Assembly: GCA_022819855.1 (NCBI GenBank)
Contig: JAJEGN010000012.1
Location: forward strand, 384,746 to 448,745
Reading direction: 5' to 3'
DNA length: 64,000 nt
Source of the DNA: Gammaproteobacteria bacterium
Lineage (GTDB): Bacteria; Pseudomonadota; Gammaproteobacteria; Steroidobacterales; Rariloculaceae
A program made the translations under genes and the position numbers. Shown here one piece after another: positions 33,896 through 42,396 of this stretch. The stretch's first letter is position 1. Each line of letters begins with the position of its first letter. The notes beneath the pieces are model-generated. The model did no database searches. It saw nothing but the letters and a program-made list of their open reading frames with translations, and was not told where the DNA came from.

Positions 33896-35056
33896 ATGAA
33901 CTTCGCGCTGACATCCGAGCAGCAGATGGTAGCGGAAGCCGTCCGCGACTTCGTGGAGCGGGAACTGTATCCCCATGAAGAGGAAGTCGAGCGCACCGGG
34001 CGCGTGCCTTCGGAACTGGGCGAAGAGATCAGGCGCAAGGTCATCGAGATGGGTTTCTTTGCACCGAACCTGCCTGTGGATGTCGGCGGCGGCGGTCTCG
34101 ATCGGCTGACCCTGACGCTGCTCGAACGTGAACTCGGTCGGCCGTCGATGGCGCTCACCGTTTTCTGGGGGCGCCCATCGGAAATCCTCATGGCCTGTAC
34201 CGGGGAGCAGCGCGAGCGTTACCTCCTGCCGGCCGCACGCGGCGAACGTTTCGACGCGCTGGCAATGACCGAGCCCGCGGCGGGATCCGATCTCAGGGGC
34301 ATGCGCTGCGCTGCGCGGCCGGACGGCAGCGACTGGATCCTGAATGGCAGCAAGCACTTCATCTCGCACGCCGATATCGCCGACTTCGTCATCGTCTTCG
34401 TCGCCACGGGCGAGGAGGAGACGCCCCGGGGTCCGAAGAAGCTCATCACCTGTTTCCTCGTGGACCGCGGTACGCCGGGCTTCGAGATCCTGCCGGGTTA
34501 CGAATCCGTCTCCCACCGGGGCTACCACAACTGCAACCTCACGTTCGAAGAGTGCCGCTTGCCGTCAACGCAGATTCTCGGCGAGCTGCACGGCGGCTTC
34601 GAACTCGCCAACGAGTGGCTCTACGGGACCCGCCTCACCGTGGCCGCGATGTGTGTCGGGCGGGCGCGGCGCGCCTTCGACCTGGCGCTCGCCCAGGCCG
34701 CCGAGCGCCACCAGTTCGGACAGCCCATCGGGCGCTTCCAGGGCGTGTCCTTCAAGCTCGCGGACATGATCACCGAGATCGACGCCGCGGACTGGCTGAC
34801 GCTTGCCGCCGCGTGGCGCCTCGACCAGGGGCTCGCCGCGAACCGGGAGATCGCATCGGCCAAGCTCTACGCGACCGAAATGCTCGCTCGCGTCACCGAC
34901 GAAGCCGTCCAGGTGTTCGGCGGCATGGGTCTCATGAACGAACTGCCGCTGGAGCGTTTCTGGCGTGATGCGCGTGTGGAGCGCATCTGGGACGGGACGT
35001 CCGAGATTCAGAGGCACATTATCGGACGCGAGCTGCTGCGCCCCCTCGGTGCCTGA
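33896..35056 (+). CDS. Acyl-CoA dehydrogenase, probable gamma-butyrobetainyl-CoA dehydrogenase
   Basis: This 386-residue protein has the complete acyl-CoA dehydrogenase fold. The flavin region is ALAMTEPAAGSDLRGMRC, then ADWILNGSKHFIS-type sequence, RHQFGQ-type helix (AAERHQFGQPIGRFQGV), VFGGMGLMNELPLERFWRDA and a C-terminal IWDGTSEIQRHIIGRELL. In many members the catalytic base is the Glu of YEGTSEIQ. Here the equivalent position is Asp (WDGT), so the base may be Asp or lie elsewhere. In this operon, with a CoA ligase and CaiD, it should convert gamma-butyrobetainyl-CoA to crotonobetainyl-CoA, as CaiA or BcoC do. A different acyl-CoA substrate cannot be excluded. Confidence 0.85.
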   Translation: MNFALTSEQQMVAEAVRDFVERELYPHEEEVERTGRVPSELGEEIRRKVIEMGFFAPNLPVDVGGGGLDRLTLTLLERELGRPSMALTVFWGRPSEILMACTGEQRERYLLPAARGERFDALAMTEPAAGSDLRGMRCAARPDGSDWILNGSKHFISHADIADFVIVFVATGEEETPRGPKKLITCFLVDRGTPGFEILPGYESVSHRGYHNCNLTFEECRLPSTQILGELHGGFELANEWLYGTRLTVAAMCVGRARRAFDLALAQAAERHQFGQPIGRFQGVSFKLADMITEIDAADWLTLAAAWRLDQGLAANREIASAKLYATEMLARVTDEAVQVFGGMGLMNELPLERFWRDARVERIWDGTSEIQRHIIGRELLRPLGA

Positions 35057-35058
35057 GC

Positions 35059-37266
35059 ATGAGTGGTCTTAGCGCCCGAGGCTCCGACCCCCGCGCTCCG
35101 ACGATCCGCGGCCCGACCCCGGGCGGCCGACTCGCGCCGCTACTGCGCCCACGCACCATCGCGGTGATCGGCGGGGGCGCCGCGCGCAACGTACTCAGGC
35201 AGTGCGACCGCCTGGGCTTCGACGGCGAGATCTGGCCCGTTCATCCAACACACGCGAAAGTGGAAGGTCGACCCGCATTTCGGACCGTCGCCGATCTCCC
35301 GGGAGCGCCGGACGCCGCGTTCGTTGCCGTCAACCGCCATGCCACCGTCGCCGCGGTCGGCGATCTCGCGCGGATCGGAGCCGGCGGCGCGGTCTGCTAC
35401 GCGTCGGGATTCAGGGAAGCCGACGACGGCGTCGAACTCGAGGCGGCACTCATTTCCGAGGCCGGAACGATGCCGATCGTCGGGCCGAACTGCTATGGAC
35501 TGATCAATTTTCTCGACCTCGTCGCCCTCTGGCCGGACCAGCACGGCGGCCGCCCGCTCGGCGCCGACGCGCGCGGGGTCGCCATCGTGACGCAGTCGTC
35601 GAACATCGCGATCAGCCTGACGATGCAGCAACGGGCGCTGCCGATCGCCTACATCGTGACAGCCGGCAACCAGGCGAAGCTCGGCGTCTCGGCTCTGGCG
35701 CAGGGCTTGCTCGACGACGAACGGGTCAGCGTACTCGGACTGCACGTCGAGGCATTCGACTCCGTGACGGGTTTCGAGTCCCTGGCACGCAAGGCGCGCG
35801 AGCGCGATGTCCCCCTGGTCGTGATGAAAACCGGGCGCTCCGAACGCGGCAGCGCGGCCACCCTGAGCCACACGGCGTCCATAGCGGGCTCGGACGCCGG
35901 CGCACGCGCCTTCCTCCGTCGCCTGGGCTTCGCCCGCGTGACCGGAATCCCCGAGTTTCTGGAAGCCTTGAAGCTGCTGCATGTGCACGGCGCGCTCGAC
36001 GGCGCGCGCCTCGGCGTCCTGTGCTGTTCGGGCGGCGAGGCGAGCGTCGTGGCCGACCGGGTCGACGAGACGGAACTGACCCTGCCGAATCTCGCACCGG
36101 ATCATGCGGCTGCCGTCGCTGCCGCCGTGCACCCTCTCGTTACCGTGGCCAATCCCCTTGACTATCACACTTTCGACTGGGGCAACGAGAGCGCACTGAC
36201 TGAAACGTTTTCTGCCTTCACCCGTGGGCCATTCGACATCGCGGCGGTGGTTCTCGACTTCCCGCGCGGCGACCGCTGCCGCGGTGACGACTGGCAGGTC
36301 ACGCAGCAGGCCTTCGAGCGCGCCGTCGCGGCTTCCGGTACGCCCGGTGCGATCGTCGCGACGTTGCCGGAGAACCTGCCCGAGGATACCGCCGCGGGAC
36401 TGATCGAGCGCGGCATCGCACCGCTTGCGGGCGTGCGCGAAGCGCTTTCGGCGATCGAGTGCGCGGCTGCCGTCGGGGCGGCCTGGCGTGCGCCCTCCCC
36501 TGAACCTCTCCTGCCGAACCGCGTTATCGCGAACGAACCCGTGCTGCTCGACGAGGCCGTCGCGAAGGCTTGTCTCTCCGCAGCCGGAGTTCCGGTGCCA
36601 GCGCACCGCACGGTCGCAAGCACGGACGAGGCGGTGGCCGCGGCCGAATCGCTCGGCGAACCGGTCACGCTCAAGGCGCTCGGCATATCTCACAAGACCG
36701 AACATGGCGCGGTAAAACTCGATCTTCGCGGTTCGAACGAGATTCGCGCCGCCGCGACGACACTGCTCGACGTGCTTCGAAATCCTGCCGAGTCGATGGG
36801 CAAACAACCGGACACAGGGACCGGGCTGCTCGTGGAACGTCACGAAGCCGACACGGTGGCCGAACTGATCGTCGGCATACACAGGGATCCCCTGTTCGGA
36901 CCGATGCTGACCGTGGGTTCAGGAGGCAGCCTGGTCGAACTGATGGCCGACAGCGTGACCATGCTGCTGCCGGTGACGCACGAAGACGTGCACGCCGCCC
37001 TGGCCTCCCTGAGGTGCGCCCCGATCCTGGATGGCTATCGCGGCGCTCCGCCCGCGGACCTCGATGCGGCCATCGACGCGATCCTTGCCATCGCGCGGTT
37101 CGGCGTCGACAACGCCGAGCGTCTCGAGGAACTGGACGTCAACCCGCTCGGCGTGCGCCCGCACGGCCAGGGCGCGGTCGCGCTCGATGCACTGATCCGA
37201 ATGAGAGTGGGCGCCGACGGCGATGCGCCGGACCACGGCGACCCGACAGGAGAGACCGAACCATGA
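35059..37266 (+). CDS. NDP-forming acyl-CoA ligase (acetate-CoA ligase family), probable betaine-type CoA ligase
   Basis: This 735-residue protein combines the CoA-binding and ligase domains with a C-terminal ATP-grasp domain in one chain. The CoA-binding part is TIAVIGGGAARNVLRQ and PIVGPNCYGLINF. The phospho-histidine motif is LSHTASIAGSDAGARAFLRR. The ATP-grasp part starts near residue 490 and contains LKALGISHKTEHGAVKLDLR and LEELDVNPLGV. It would activate gamma-butyrobetaine, crotonobetaine or carnitine with CoA. E. coli uses the AMP-forming CaiC and the transferase CaiB instead, neither of which is present here. It starts 2 bp after the dehydrogenase stop and overlaps caiD. Confidence 0.86.
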   Translation: MSGLSARGSDPRAPTIRGPTPGGRLAPLLRPRTIAVIGGGAARNVLRQCDRLGFDGEIWPVHPTHAKVEGRPAFRTVADLPGAPDAAFVAVNRHATVAAVGDLARIGAGGAVCYASGFREADDGVELEAALISEAGTMPIVGPNCYGLINFLDLVALWPDQHGGRPLGADARGVAIVTQSSNIAISLTMQQRALPIAYIVTAGNQAKLGVSALAQGLLDDERVSVLGLHVEAFDSVTGFESLARKARERDVPLVVMKTGRSERGSAATLSHTASIAGSDAGARAFLRRLGFARVTGIPEFLEALKLLHVHGALDGARLGVLCCSGGEASVVADRVDETELTLPNLAPDHAAAVAAAVHPLVTVANPLDYHTFDWGNESALTETFSAFTRGPFDIAAVVLDFPRGDRCRGDDWQVTQQAFERAVAASGTPGAIVATLPENLPEDTAAGLIERGIAPLAGVREALSAIECAAAVGAAWRAPSPEPLLPNRVIANEPVLLDEAVAKACLSAAGVPVPAHRTVASTDEAVAAAESLGEPVTLKALGISHKTEHGAVKLDLRGSNEIRAAATTLLDVLRNPAESMGKQPDTGTGLLVERHEADTVAELIVGIHRDPLFGPMLTVGSGGSLVELMADSVTMLLPVTHEDVHAALASLRCAPILDGYRGAPPADLDAAIDAILAIARFGVDNAERLEELDVNPLGVRPHGQGAVALDALIRMRVGADGDAPDHGDPTGETEP

Positions 37267-38045
37267 GCGACGTCATCAGAATCCGAAGCGAGGGCGGTGT
37301 CCTGGAAGTCACGCTCGACCGCCCGAAGGCCAATGCGATCGACCTGGCCACGAGCCGCATCATGGGCGAGACCTTCAAGGCGTTTCGCGACGATCCCGAT
37401 GCCCGCGTTGCCATCGTCACCGGCGCCGGCGACCGCTTCTTCAGCGCCGGCTGGGACCTCAAGGCGGCCGCCGCCGGCGATCCGGTCGACGGGGACTACG
37501 GGGTCGGCGGTTTCGGCGGAATCCAGGAGCTGCCGGACCTCAACAAGCCGTTGATCGCGGCGGTCAACGGCATTGCCGTCGGCGGCGGGTTTGAACTTGC
37601 GCTGTCCTGCGATCTGATCCTCGCATCGGCGACGGCGCGTTTCGGCCTGCCCGAGATCAGGGCCGGGACCGTCGCCGATGCCGCGAGCATCAAGCTGCCG
37701 AAACGCATGCCCTATCACGTCGCCATGGAGCTGTTGCTGACCGGCCGTTTCATGGACGCCGCGGAGGCACAGCGTTGGGGCGTCGTCAACGAAGTGCTGG
37801 AACCGGACGCGCTGCTCGACCGCGCCTGGGAACTGGCTCGCCTGCTCGCCGACGGACCGCCGCTCGTTTACGCCGCCACCAAGGAAGTCGTCCGAGAAGC
37901 CGAGAACCTGCAGGCACAGGACGCCCTGGGCCGCGTGATGAAACGCCAGTTTCCGACCGTGGATCGGCTCTATTCCAGCGAAGATGTCAAGGAGGGCGCA
38001 CGAGCGTTCGCCGAGAAGCGGGCGCCGTCCTGGAAGGGCCGGTAG
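37263..38045 (+). CDS. caiD: Crotonobetainyl-CoA hydratase / carnitinyl-CoA dehydratase
   Basis: This 260-residue enoyl-CoA hydratase is very similar to E. coli CaiD. Matching regions include VTLDRPKANAIDLATSRIMG, AGDRFFSAGWDLKAAAAGD, GGGFELALSCDLILAS and the terminal AFAEKRAPSWKGR. The two catalytic glutamates fall at positions 111 (GGGFE) and 131 (GLPE), the same numbers as in CaiD. It interconverts crotonobetainyl-CoA and L-carnitinyl-CoA. The ATG at 37263 overlaps the ligase stop (ATGA). It is the last gene of the operon and is convergent with the SSS symporter gene 44 bp away. Confidence 0.92.
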   Translation: MSDVIRIRSEGGVLEVTLDRPKANAIDLATSRIMGETFKAFRDDPDARVAIVTGAGDRFFSAGWDLKAAAAGDPVDGDYGVGGFGGIQELPDLNKPLIAAVNGIAVGGGFELALSCDLILASATARFGLPEIRAGTVADAASIKLPKRMPYHVAMELLLTGRFMDAAEAQRWGVVNEVLEPDALLDRAWELARLLADGPPLVYAATKEVVREAENLQAQDALGRVMKRQFPTVDRLYSSEDVKEGARAFAEKRAPSWKGR

Positions 38046-38089
38046 GCCGCGTCCCGAGAAAATCCCGCTCGGCCGGACGACGCTCCCGG

Positions 38090-39976
38090 CTACGGCCCGG
38101 CGTCGGACTCGCGTGACGTCAGACTGCGCCACCACCAGGGCGCGAGCAACCCTGCGGCCACCATGCACACAACCGCAACGATCCAGGTCTCGTCGGGACG
38201 ACGCAGAATGAGCTTCGATATCCCCACGAGCGTCAGGAACAGCGACGCAGCGCAGGCGGCGGCCGCGGACAGGGCTGCCCCAAGAGCCCGCCGCACGGAC
38301 ACCGGATCGTCCCCGGCCATCCGCGCGGTTCGGCCCCAGAATCCGACCGGGCGAACCGACCGATAAAACGCCAGGAGCACGTCGCGGTGGGTCGGACCGG
38401 AGGCGAGCGCGACGAGGATCGTGCCTCCGGTCGACAGGAGCACCATCCACGCCAGGCGAATCCACTCCATGTCGTCCTCCGGAAAGGCCCATAGCAGGAC
38501 GGGGCCTGCGACGATCGCGATGGCCATGGCAGCGAACTCCGACTGGATGTTGATGCGTTCCCAGACCCAGCGCAGCACGAGGACGGCGCCGATACCCGCC
38601 CCGAAAAGCAGCGAGATTCGCCATCCCTGCTGGATGGAGTCGAGGTTCGCGGCGACGAGGCACCCGGCCAGCAAAACCAGGACCGACGACGCGCGTGCGA
38701 CGAAGACCAGTTCCGTACTCGCGGCCTCACGCCTGAGCCAGAACCGGCATACGAAGCGCTTGTAGACGTCGTTGGTCAGGTAGCTCGAACCCCAGTTGAG
38801 ATGGGTGTCAATGGTGGAAGCCAGCGCCGCCACGAGCGCCGTAATCATGAGTCCACGCACGCCGACCGGGAGGAGGTCCGCGATCCCGGCAAGAAACGTG
38901 CGCTCACGCGTCGCGGCAAACGCCGGGTCCAGCGTCTCGACCGCGGTGAAGGGATAGACGACCAGCAAGCCGACCCCGATGACGAGCCAGACGAGGCTTC
39001 GCGCGAGAACCTGTGCCCAGGCAAAGACGGTCGCAGCGATGCGCGCATCCCGATCGCTCGCGCAGGCCATGCAGCGCTGTGCCAGGTAGCCCGTGCCGTC
39101 GCTGTTCATCTGAAACAGCCACTGCAATCCCATGATCACGAGGAACGGCGCCAGGGCGCCTTCGACAGTCGGCGCGAACGACAACATTTGCCCGGCCCGC
39201 TCGGCGCCGTAGAGTTCGATGACGCGTTCGACCAGGGGTCCGGTCCCGCCGCTCTCCCACACCAGGATCGCTGCGAAGGCGATCGAGCCGATCATTGCCA
39301 GCCCGAACTGAAACAGGTCCGATGCGATGACGCCGCGCAGTCCTCCGGTGGTCGAATACAGGCCCACGAAGAAGAGCAGCGCAACGATGCTGATGAGGTT
39401 GTTGGTCGTGGCGAACAATTCACCGTAGGGCGCGGCCCCTGTGGAAAGATCGATGCCCACGCGCCCGACCGCCCCGGCGATCGCCAGGTACGGCGCTTCC
39501 GGCAGCCAGACGTGCCACGGGAAAAACAGCTCCGATATCTGGAAGGTCGCTAGGAGCACGAAGCCGAGGACGGCCGAGTTGATGATCAGCCCGAAATAGA
39601 CCGCCTTGGTCAGCCGCAATGGCAGCCGCCATCGGCCGCTGTAGCGCACCTCGACCAGTTCCGCGTCGGTAAGAACCCGCGCCCGCCGCCAGAAGGCCGC
39701 GAACAGGAACCCCATGAGGAGAAACGCAAGGCCGTAAACCCAGAGCCTCCACAGGGCGAAGACGCCTGCCACGGCGATGAGCCCCGAAAACAGCAGCGGC
39801 GTATCGGCCGCGAACTGTGTCGCCGCCATGCTGATACCCGCCTTCCAACCGCGCACTTCGCGGCCGGCGAGGTAGTACTCGTCAAGGCTGCGCGACGCCT
39901 TGCGCCGGGCGCGCATTCCCGCAGTCACCGACCAGGCGACAAAAACGATCAGGATCGCCAGATCCCAGCCTGCCAT
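38090..39976 (-). CDS. Sodium:solute symporter (SSS) family transporter
   Basis: This 628-residue membrane protein starts at the ATG at 39976, behind GGGAGAG. It has about 13-15 hydrophobic segments and SSS-family features: SLDEYYLAGREVRGWKAGIS, AATQFAADTPLLFSG, WRLWVYGL, TGGLRGVIASDLFQFGLAMI, and ALVAALASTIDTHLNWGSSY, with a conserved small-residue stretch forming a Na+ site. The longer C-terminus includes LNWGSSYLTNDVYKRFVCRF. The substrate is unknown. It lies between the carnitine operon and a BCCT gene, so an organic acid or quaternary-amine-linked substrate is possible. Confidence 0.85.
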   Translation of the reverse strand: MAGWDLAILIVFVAWSVTAGMRARRKASRSLDEYYLAGREVRGWKAGISMAATQFAADTPLLFSGLIAVAGVFALWRLWVYGLAFLLMGFLFAAFWRRARVLTDAELVEVRYSGRWRLPLRLTKAVYFGLIINSAVLGFVLLATFQISELFFPWHVWLPEAPYLAIAGAVGRVGIDLSTGAAPYGELFATTNNLISIVALLFFVGLYSTTGGLRGVIASDLFQFGLAMIGSIAFAAILVWESGGTGPLVERVIELYGAERAGQMLSFAPTVEGALAPFLVIMGLQWLFQMNSDGTGYLAQRCMACASDRDARIAATVFAWAQVLARSLVWLVIGVGLLVVYPFTAVETLDPAFAATRERTFLAGIADLLPVGVRGLMITALVAALASTIDTHLNWGSSYLTNDVYKRFVCRFWLRREAASTELVFVARASSVLVLLAGCLVAANLDSIQQGWRISLLFGAGIGAVLVLRWVWERINIQSEFAAMAIAIVAGPVLLWAFPEDDMEWIRLAWMVLLSTGGTILVALASGPTHRDVLLAFYRSVRPVGFWGRTARMAGDDPVSVRRALGAALSAAAACAASLFLTLVGISKLILRRPDETWIVAVVCMVAAGLLAPWWWRSLTSRESDAGP

Positions 39977-40056
39977 CGAGTCTCTCCCGCGACTTCGCCG
40001 CAACGCTCGCAGTCTACCGGTACAATGGTTCGGCGCAATCCGCGCAGCAGCAGGAG

Positions 40057-41598
40057 ATGATCTCGACCGACCAACACGAAATCGCTGCCGCCCGGGATCG
40101 ACCTGCTGCCGAACCCGCCGTCCTTGTCCCCTCCATCGCCATCGCGGGCTTGTTCGGCGCCGCGTTTCTGGCGTTTCCGGGCGAAACCGGCGCCTGGGCG
40201 CAGTCGCTCATGGCCGGCATTGGCGCCAATTTCAGTTGGCTGTACCTCGCGCTCGGCATGGGTTCGCTGGGCTTCTGCCTCTGGCTCGCGTTCGGACCGC
40301 ACGGCAAAATCAAGCTTGGCGGCGCCGATGAACCGGTGGAGTTCTCCACCCCTCACTGGGTCGCCATGATGTTTACCGCCGGCATCGGGGCGGGGACGGT
40401 GGCGTGGGGGTTCGGCGAACCGCTCTACTACCTCGAAACGCCGCCGCTCGGCATCGAACCGTATTCCGCAGCAGCCTACGAATGGGGACACATGTACCCG
40501 ATGCTCCATTGGGGCGTTGTTCCGTGGTCCTTTTACGCGCTGCCGGCGGTACCCATCGCCTACAATCTCTACGTCGAGCGCGCACGTTTCCTGCGGATCG
40601 GCGAAGCCAGTGCCGGCGCCCTGCCCCGCTTCGGGCGTTCCGCCTGGAAAGTCGTCATCGACATCTTCATCGTCCTCGGCGTCGTCGCCGGCGCCGCGAC
40701 TTCGCTGGGCATGGGCGTTCCACTGGTCTCGGCGCTGCTTTCCGAGTTGACCGGCCTGCAGGACAGCTTCCCCATCAGAGCCGCGGTTCTCACCGTCTGG
40801 GTACTGCTCTTCGGCGCCAGCACCCTGCGCGGCCTGAAAAGGGGCATCAGGGTGCTGGCGGACTTCAACATGGCCCTGGCCCTGCTTCTCCTGCTCGTCA
40901 TACTGGCGATCGGTCCAACGCTGTTCATCGTGAAGATGATCGTGAACAGCCTGGGGCTCATGACCGACAACTTCTTCCGTACCCAACTGTGGACCGACCC
41001 CATCGAACAATCCGGGTTTACCGAAGCCTGGACGGTCTTCTACTGGGGCTGGTGGATCGCCTTCGCGGCCTTCATGGGCCTCTTCATCGCGAGGATTTCG
41101 CGTGGCAGGACCATTCGGCAGTTGGTGCTCGGCACCATCCTGTGGGGGTCGCTGGGCACGCTTGCCTACCTGTCGATCACCGGCGGCTTCGCCCTGTATC
41201 TCGAGCTGAACGATGTGTTGCCGCTCAGCGAAATCCTCCGTGAGAGCGGCCTGTACGCGGTCACGGCCACGATCGCGGCCAACATGCCGTTCGGCGGTGT
41301 CAGCCTGGCCTTCTTCATCGTGCTCTGCATCGTCTTCTATGCAACGACCATGGACTCGGCGGCCTTCGTCGCGGCCTGCGTCTGCTCGAAAAATCTGCGC
41401 GCGAGCCACGAACCGCAACTGTCCATGCGCATCGCCTGGATCGCGGTGCTGTTCCTGATCACCGTCGGCGTTACGCTGTCCGACAGCCTGACGGCGGTGC
41501 AATCGATCACCGTGATCGGTTCGCTGCCGGTCATTCCGATCCTGATCGTCATGAGCGTTTCGCTGGTGCGGCGACTGAAGGCGCACCGCACACGCTGA
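40057..41598 (+). CDS. BCCT-family betaine/carnitine transporter (second copy)
   Basis: This 513-residue membrane protein has the BCCT signatures FTAGIGAGTVAWGFGEPLYY and WGWWIAFAAFMGLFIARISR, followed by GRTIRQ. About 12 transmembrane segments are visible. Compared with the copy at 24224, the first motif has AGTVAWGFGEP in place of GIGLMFFGVLEP, so substrate preference or ion coupling may differ. The AGGAG upstream nearly touches the ATG at 40057; no better in-frame start was found. Its position next to the carnitine operon makes carnitine or gamma-butyrobetaine uptake the best guess. Confidence 0.9.
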   Translation: MISTDQHEIAAARDRPAAEPAVLVPSIAIAGLFGAAFLAFPGETGAWAQSLMAGIGANFSWLYLALGMGSLGFCLWLAFGPHGKIKLGGADEPVEFSTPHWVAMMFTAGIGAGTVAWGFGEPLYYLETPPLGIEPYSAAAYEWGHMYPMLHWGVVPWSFYALPAVPIAYNLYVERARFLRIGEASAGALPRFGRSAWKVVIDIFIVLGVVAGAATSLGMGVPLVSALLSELTGLQDSFPIRAAVLTVWVLLFGASTLRGLKRGIRVLADFNMALALLLLLVILAIGPTLFIVKMIVNSLGLMTDNFFRTQLWTDPIEQSGFTEAWTVFYWGWWIAFAAFMGLFIARISRGRTIRQLVLGTILWGSLGTLAYLSITGGFALYLELNDVLPLSEILRESGLYAVTATIAANMPFGGVSLAFFIVLCIVFYATTMDSAAFVAACVCSKNLRASHEPQLSMRIAWIAVLFLITVGVTLSDSLTAVQSITVIGSLPVIPILIVMSVSLVRRLKAHRTR

Positions 41599-41624
41599 GC
41601 ATCTTGGGCGAACGGGTTCGCCGC

Positions 41625-42278
41625 ATGATCGTTTCGCACAGGTACCGCTTCATCTTTTTCGCACAGCCGAGAACCGGCACTCACGCCATTCGCGCGGCGC
41701 TGCAAGCGCATCTTGGCGCAGACGACTGGCAGCAGGAGGCGTTGACCGGGAACTTGCGCCTGCCGATACTGGAACTGGCGCGCATCGGCCACGGGCATAT
41801 CTCCCTGCAGCAGGTGACGGCTTGGCTGCCGAGCGAGATCTGGAGCGGGTACTTCAAGTTCAGCATGGTCAGGAACCCCTATGAACGCTACGTTTCGGCG
41901 TGCACGTTCCTGAACAGGCGCAATCCCGGCTATGCCGGTGCGGAGACGGCGTTCATGAAGACGGCCCTGACGCGGCACAGGTTTCGCCAGAGGGCGCTGA
42001 TACGTCCCCAGGTGACCTTGCTCGCGAACGGCGCCGGCGTCGTCGGCATGGACTTCGTGGGCCGCTACGAACGGCTGCAACAGTCGTTCGACCAGGTGTG
42101 CGAGCGCATCGGCATCCCGCCAAGCCCCCTGAGCCGCCTGAACGCCTCGCATCACGACGACTACCGGCGCTACTACGACGCGGCGCTGCTCGAACAGGTG
42201 AACGCCTTCTACCGAGCCGATTTCGAACAGTTCGACTACCCGATGGCCGAGACCCCGGAGGCGCTGACATGTCCGTGA
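41625..42278 (+). CDS. Small sulfotransferase family protein
   Basis: This protein of about 217 residues is of the Sulfotransfer_2 type. The 5'-phosphosulfate-binding loop is FIFFAQPRTGTHAIRAALQ at the N-terminus. The 3'-phosphate-binding segment is FSMVRNPYERYVSACTF. The C-terminal half contains FVGRYERLQQSFDQVCERIG and a DFEQFDYP ending, common in these proteins. The start is uncertain: ATG 41625 was chosen over a TTG at 41604. It lies 26 bp after the BCCT gene and may share its transcript. The acceptor is unknown. An aspartyl-hydroxylase-like gene follows. Confidence 0.82.
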   Translation: MIVSHRYRFIFFAQPRTGTHAIRAALQAHLGADDWQQEALTGNLRLPILELARIGHGHISLQQVTAWLPSEIWSGYFKFSMVRNPYERYVSACTFLNRRNPGYAGAETAFMKTALTRHRFRQRALIRPQVTLLANGAGVVGMDFVGRYERLQQSFDQVCERIGIPPSPLSRLNASHHDDYRRYYDAALLEQVNAFYRADFEQFDYPMAETPEALTCP

Positions 42279-42396
42279 GCCTCCGTTTCCACGGTCGGAG
42301 TCCCGCGGGCTGGCCGCCAAGGATCCCATTCGCCACCCATGCAAGCGACCCACGCGGAGGGCGAACTCGTTTGCACCCCGGAATCCCGAGCCGGTC

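Noticed and set aside
42269..42396. Small open frame starting MSVSLRFHGRSPAGW between the sulfotransferase and oxygenase genes
   Set aside because: It ends within the oxygenase gene start region and shows no family match or convincing ribosome site, so coding is not supported.
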